The position numbers and the translations under genes were made by a program. Under the pieces are notes generated by a model, which saw nothing but the letters and a program-made list of their open reading frames with translations, was not told the origin of the DNA and did not search any database. DNA of 32,979 bases from a bacterium (GTDB lineage: Bacteria; UBP14; UBA6098; JAFGQG01), in contig JAFGQG010000178.1 of NCBI GenBank assembly GCA_016935765.1, positions 1 to 32,979 on the forward strand, in the 5' to 3' direction. Position 1 is the first letter of the stretch. Every line of letters starts with the position of its first letter. Shown in pieces: positions 30,455 through 32,979 of this stretch.

Positions 30455-32497
30455 ATGTCTAAAATTAAACCACCAACTCCAAAGAAAATCGATCACAAAG
30501 TGAAAATCCATGGTCATATCCTGAACGATGAATATGCATGGATGAAGGATGTTAAGCGTTCCGATCCAGAAGTTATAAAACACCTTGAAGCAGAGAATGA
30601 CTATTGTAAAGCTGTTATGGCAGACACGGAAGAGCTGCAGGAAAGACTATTCAAGGAAATTACAGATAGGGTTGAGAAAAAGACTCAGAGTTTCCCGGTC
30701 AAATATGGAAAGAATTTTTATTATACCAGAAGAGAAGCAGAAGACGATTACTGGTTGGAATGCCGTAAAATGGGTTCAAGAAACGGTCCGGAGGAGATAC
30801 TGTTCGATGTAAATAAAAGGGCTGAAGGCAAAAAATATTATTCTTTTTTTATGGGAAAACCAAGTCCGGATGAAAAATACATTCCATATTTTGAGGATCT
30901 GACTGGGAGTGAAATTGATGACCTAACTATTTGGGATGTTAAGAATAAAAAACCAGTAGAGAAGATTCAAAACGCACTAAACCTGGTTTGGCTCAATAAT
31001 GGAGCTGGATATTACTATGGAAAAAAAACTCTAAACACCAAGAGGATTTACAGGATATATCTCCATATAATGGGCGAAGATCCGGACAAGGATAAGTTGA
31101 TATTTGAAGAGAAAGACGAAGCGTACAGTTGTTATATCGAATCTACTCTGGATAAGGAACTGAAAGTAATAACGAGTTACAGTAATGATAGTACGGAATG
31201 TTATTTCTTAAAAGACCATTCGGAGCCCACGCTGATAGAAAAACGCAAAAAAAAACACGAATATTATACTGAAGGTCATAGAAACGGGAAGCTATTCATA
31301 AGAACAAACGATAATGCATTGAATTTCAAGCTTGTTGAAGTATCTTTAAAAAATCCATCTCGCGATAACTGGAAAGTAATTATTCCAGCCCGGGAAGATG
31401 TAAAGATTAAATCATGTAAGGTGCTTTCTAAGTGGATGGCAATTAAGGAGCTTGCTAACGGTGTGGAATCGTTGAGGCTTATAGATTCTGCTATGAAAGT
31501 GGAATATAAATTCAAGACCCCTGAAACATTTGGTTATATTGAATCAAGATATTACAACACTGAATTTGAAACGGCGGAATATTTTATTGGTTATTTGACC
31601 TACAACCACCCTCATGAAGTCCACAGGATGGATTTATCAAATGGGAACACTGAATTGGTTTTTCAAAAAAAGATACCGAATTTCAAGCCATCGAATTACA
31701 GGTTAGAGCGTTTAGAAGCAAAATCTCATGATGGCACGATGGTACCGATGTATCTGATATATAATAAATCTTTCGATATTAAAAACCGCATTAATCCTGC
31801 TTTACTCTATGGTTATGGTTCTTATGGTTATGGGGTTATGCCTTATTATTCGGCGCGGATTTTTACGTTGTTGGATAAGGGATTCATTTATATCGAAGCT
31901 GCCATCCGCGGTGGTGATGATCTCGGTGAGCAATGGTATAAAGCTGGTAAGCTTAAAAACAAGAAGAATACCTTCTACGATTTTATTGCCTGCGCGGAGA
32001 AACTTGTTGGTGATGGATATACTACCCCGAAGAAGCTGGCGATAGAGGGTGCGAGTGCTGGCGGATTACTTGTAGGCGCAGTGGTGAATATGCGCCCCGA
32101 ACTCTTCCGCTCTGTGGTTGGGCAGGTCCCTTTCGTCGATGTTATCAACACTATGCTGGATCCTGAATTGCCTCTTACTGTGAAGGAATACGATGAATGG
32201 GGCGATCCTAATAACAAGGACTTTTTTGAGTACATACTATCATACAGCCCGTACGATAATATAGAGGAAACTGATTATCCAAATATCTTATTAATGACGT
32301 ATTTAAATGATTCAAGGGTTAGTTATTGGGAACCGGCAAAGTTCGCGGCGCGGTTGCGTGACAGAATGACCAATGATAATATCGTTTTGTTAAATACAAA
32401 GATGACCGCGGGACACAGCGGCATGACAGCCCGTTATGAGCAGTACCGTGACGGAGCTTTCATCGCTGCTTTTCTGCTGAAAATGATTGGAAATTAG
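30455..32497 (+). CDS. ptrB: Oligopeptidase B (prolyl oligopeptidase family S9A)
   Basis: 680 residues from ATG 30455, chosen over TTG 30440 because AAAGGA lies between them and the protein then opens MSKIKPPTPKKIDHK. The N-terminal half is the beta-propeller gate (YAWMKDVKRSDPEV..., FYYTRREAEDDYW). The C-terminal alpha/beta-hydrolase holds the triad Ser534 (EGASAGG), Asp619 (YLNDSRV) and His654 (AGHSG); each is two residues above the E. coli oligopeptidase B numbering. Of the two acids that give cleavage after Arg or Lys, the first is kept as Glu578 and the second is Asp580 (KEYDEWGDP). It cuts short peptides after basic residues, usually in the cytoplasm; no signal peptide is seen. It is a single-gene unit following a repeat-rich gap. 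Confidence 0.95.
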   Translation: MSKIKPPTPKKIDHKVKIHGHILNDEYAWMKDVKRSDPEVIKHLEAENDYCKAVMADTEELQERLFKEITDRVEKKTQSFPVKYGKNFYYTRREAEDDYWLECRKMGSRNGPEEILFDVNKRAEGKKYYSFFMGKPSPDEKYIPYFEDLTGSEIDDLTIWDVKNKKPVEKIQNALNLVWLNNGAGYYYGKKTLNTKRIYRIYLHIMGEDPDKDKLIFEEKDEAYSCYIESTLDKELKVITSYSNDSTECYFLKDHSEPTLIEKRKKKHEYYTEGHRNGKLFIRTNDNALNFKLVEVSLKNPSRDNWKVIIPAREDVKIKSCKVLSKWMAIKELANGVESLRLIDSAMKVEYKFKTPETFGYIESRYYNTEFETAEYFIGYLTYNHPHEVHRMDLSNGNTELVFQKKIPNFKPSNYRLERLEAKSHDGTMVPMYLIYNKSFDIKNRINPALLYGYGSYGYGVMPYYSARIFTLLDKGFIYIEAAIRGGDDLGEQWYKAGKLKNKKNTFYDFIACAEKLVGDGYTTPKKLAIEGASAGGLLVGAVVNMRPELFRSVVGQVPFVDVINTMLDPELPLTVKEYDEWGDPNNKDFFEYILSYSPYDNIEETDYPNILLMTYLNDSRVSYWEPAKFAARLRDRMTNDNIVLLNTKMTAGHSGMTARYEQYRDGAFIAAFLLKMIGN

Positions 32498-32505
32498 CAG
32501 GATTT

Positions 32506-32528
32506 GAGTTCAGGATTAAACTCCTTTT
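32506..32528 (+). terminator. Weak terminator candidate after ptrB
   Basis: GAGTT (32506-32510) pairs with AACTC (32519-32523) around an 8-nt loop, followed by C and five T. The stem is only 5 bp. Confidence 0.35.
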
Positions 32529-32561
32529 TCCCCGTTTATTAACCAAATTTTCTAATATCAC

Positions 32562-32642
32562 TCTGAATGACAATTATTTTTTTTGAGGTCGAAGGGAATG
32601 AAGAAAGGCATTCTCCACCCAGTCCCGACCCTGTCATCCAGA
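32562..32642. repeat. Inverted repeat TCTGAATGACA / TGTCATCCAGA
   Basis: TCTGAATGACA at 32562-32572 and TGTCATCCAGA at 32632-32642 are complementary at 10 of 11 positions, 59 bp apart. The sequence between includes GAGGTCGAAGGGAATGAAG. It resembles TGTCATyCTGA-type intergenic repeats I have seen in many bacterial genomes. It occupies most of the 357-bp gap between ptrB and the last gene; the rest holds a promoter candidate. Confidence 0.5.
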
Positions 32643-32778
32643 ACTTGATAGTGGGATTTATCTACCAATATTCATAGAATGATAAAAATAAAGCTTACTG
32701 ATATCAACCTCACATTGTGAAGGAACTTATTCCAACATCAGCAGTTGGTAATCGAACAAGCTTCAAACGAAAAATAGA

Positions 32779-32806
32779 TTGCGATTTAATTACGGGTTTT
32801 TATATT
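32779..32806 (+). promoter_or_regulatory. Candidate promoter for the terminal secreted-protein gene
   Basis: TTGCGA (32779-32784), 16-bp spacer, TATATT (32801-32806). The leader would be about 42 nt and contains GGAGG before ATG 32855. Confidence 0.4.
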
Positions 32807-32854
32807 AGGGGTAACAATATAATTGAACAGAAAATAGTATTTCGGAGGATTAAT

Positions 32855-32979
32855 ATGAGAAATAAAGTATTGTTTTTTATTGCATTAATTATGCTTTTAT
32901 CACTTTCTGTAAAAGCCCAGGTGCCCAGATCAATCAACTACCAGGGGAAAATAACAAACACCTCAGGAGTAGCAATCGA
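32855..32979 (+). CDS. Secreted protein, N-terminal fragment (cut by window end)
   Basis: The first 41 codons of a gene that continues past the window. CGGAGGAT precedes ATG 32855. A clear signal peptide (MRNKVLFFIALIMLLSLS, ending at KAQ) is followed by VPRSINYQGKITNTSGVAI. This VPRxINYQGKLTD-like opening is one I know from secreted or surface proteins of FCB-group candidate phyla and Bacteroidota, often long and ending in a sorting tail; that the present gene does so is inference. The frame stays open to the end of the window. Confidence 0.8.
   Translation, partial: MRNKVLFFIALIMLLSLSVKAQVPRSINYQGKITNTSGVAI

Overview
The window looks like a chromosome segment of a diderm, probably anaerobic bacterium with a moderately AT-rich genome. 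Lipobox signal peptides, FadL-type and other beta-barrel candidates, an HtrA protease and a TonB-like C-terminal domain all point to an outer membrane. A secreted protein with a NYPNPFN/FlgD-like C-terminal sorting domain, a partial protein opening with a RSINYQGK motif, FN3 lipoproteins and long TPR lipoproteins are typical of candidate phyla around the FCB group (for example Cloacimonadota, WOR-3, Marinimicrobia). That placement is inference; no rRNA or other decisive marker is present. No tRNA, rRNA, CRISPR, phage or transposase gene was seen.

Layout. 1-2.6 kb (+): HD-domain hydrolase, thiC (or a benzimidazole-forming ThiC paralogue) and coaE. 2.7-5.3 kb (-): tldD-tldE metalloprotease pair. 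5.6-7.4 kb (+): secreted sorting-domain protein and TPR lipoprotein, closed by a hairpin terminator; then an MBL hydrolase. 8.2-12.3 kb (-): DUF2723 glycosyltransferase-like membrane protein, dapF, a UPF0173 MBL protein and a small anchored protein. 12.6-17.4 kb (+): trpS with a probable Fe-S cysteine set, then envelope genes (beta-barrel candidates, a Trp/Tyr-rich lipoprotein, M50 site-2 protease, small lipoprotein). 17.5-20.9 kb (+): M29-like aminopeptidase, a coiled-coil lipoprotein and two related FN3 lipoproteins. 21-25.6 kb (+): htrA, purB and a TPR lipoprotein ending in a TonB-like domain. 25.6-29.9 kb (+): hsp20, dnaK, dnaJ. 30.5-32.5 kb (+): oligopeptidase B. The window ends inside a secreted-protein gene.

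The genes mix housekeeping (thiamin or cobamide ligand, CoA, DAP, purine, Trp-tRNA) with envelope biogenesis and proteostasis (HtrA, S2P, TldD/E, Hsp20/DnaK/DnaJ, two peptidases).

The most interesting signal is non-coding. Upstream of hsp20 is an array of TGTCA-type half-sites, mostly stepped by 10-11 bp, followed by a 15/17 match to the sigma-54 (-24/-12) consensus. This suggests enhancer-dependent control of a small heat-shock protein, with no CIRCE element or hrcA/grpE in view. Most other genes that show a promoter use TTGAC-like and TAnnnT-like boxes with a 16-bp spacer, two of them with perfect palindromes overlapping the -10. Intergenic regions also hold 7-nt-period tandem arrays, a duplicated 18-mer heading two stem-loop elements, and REP-like palindromes.
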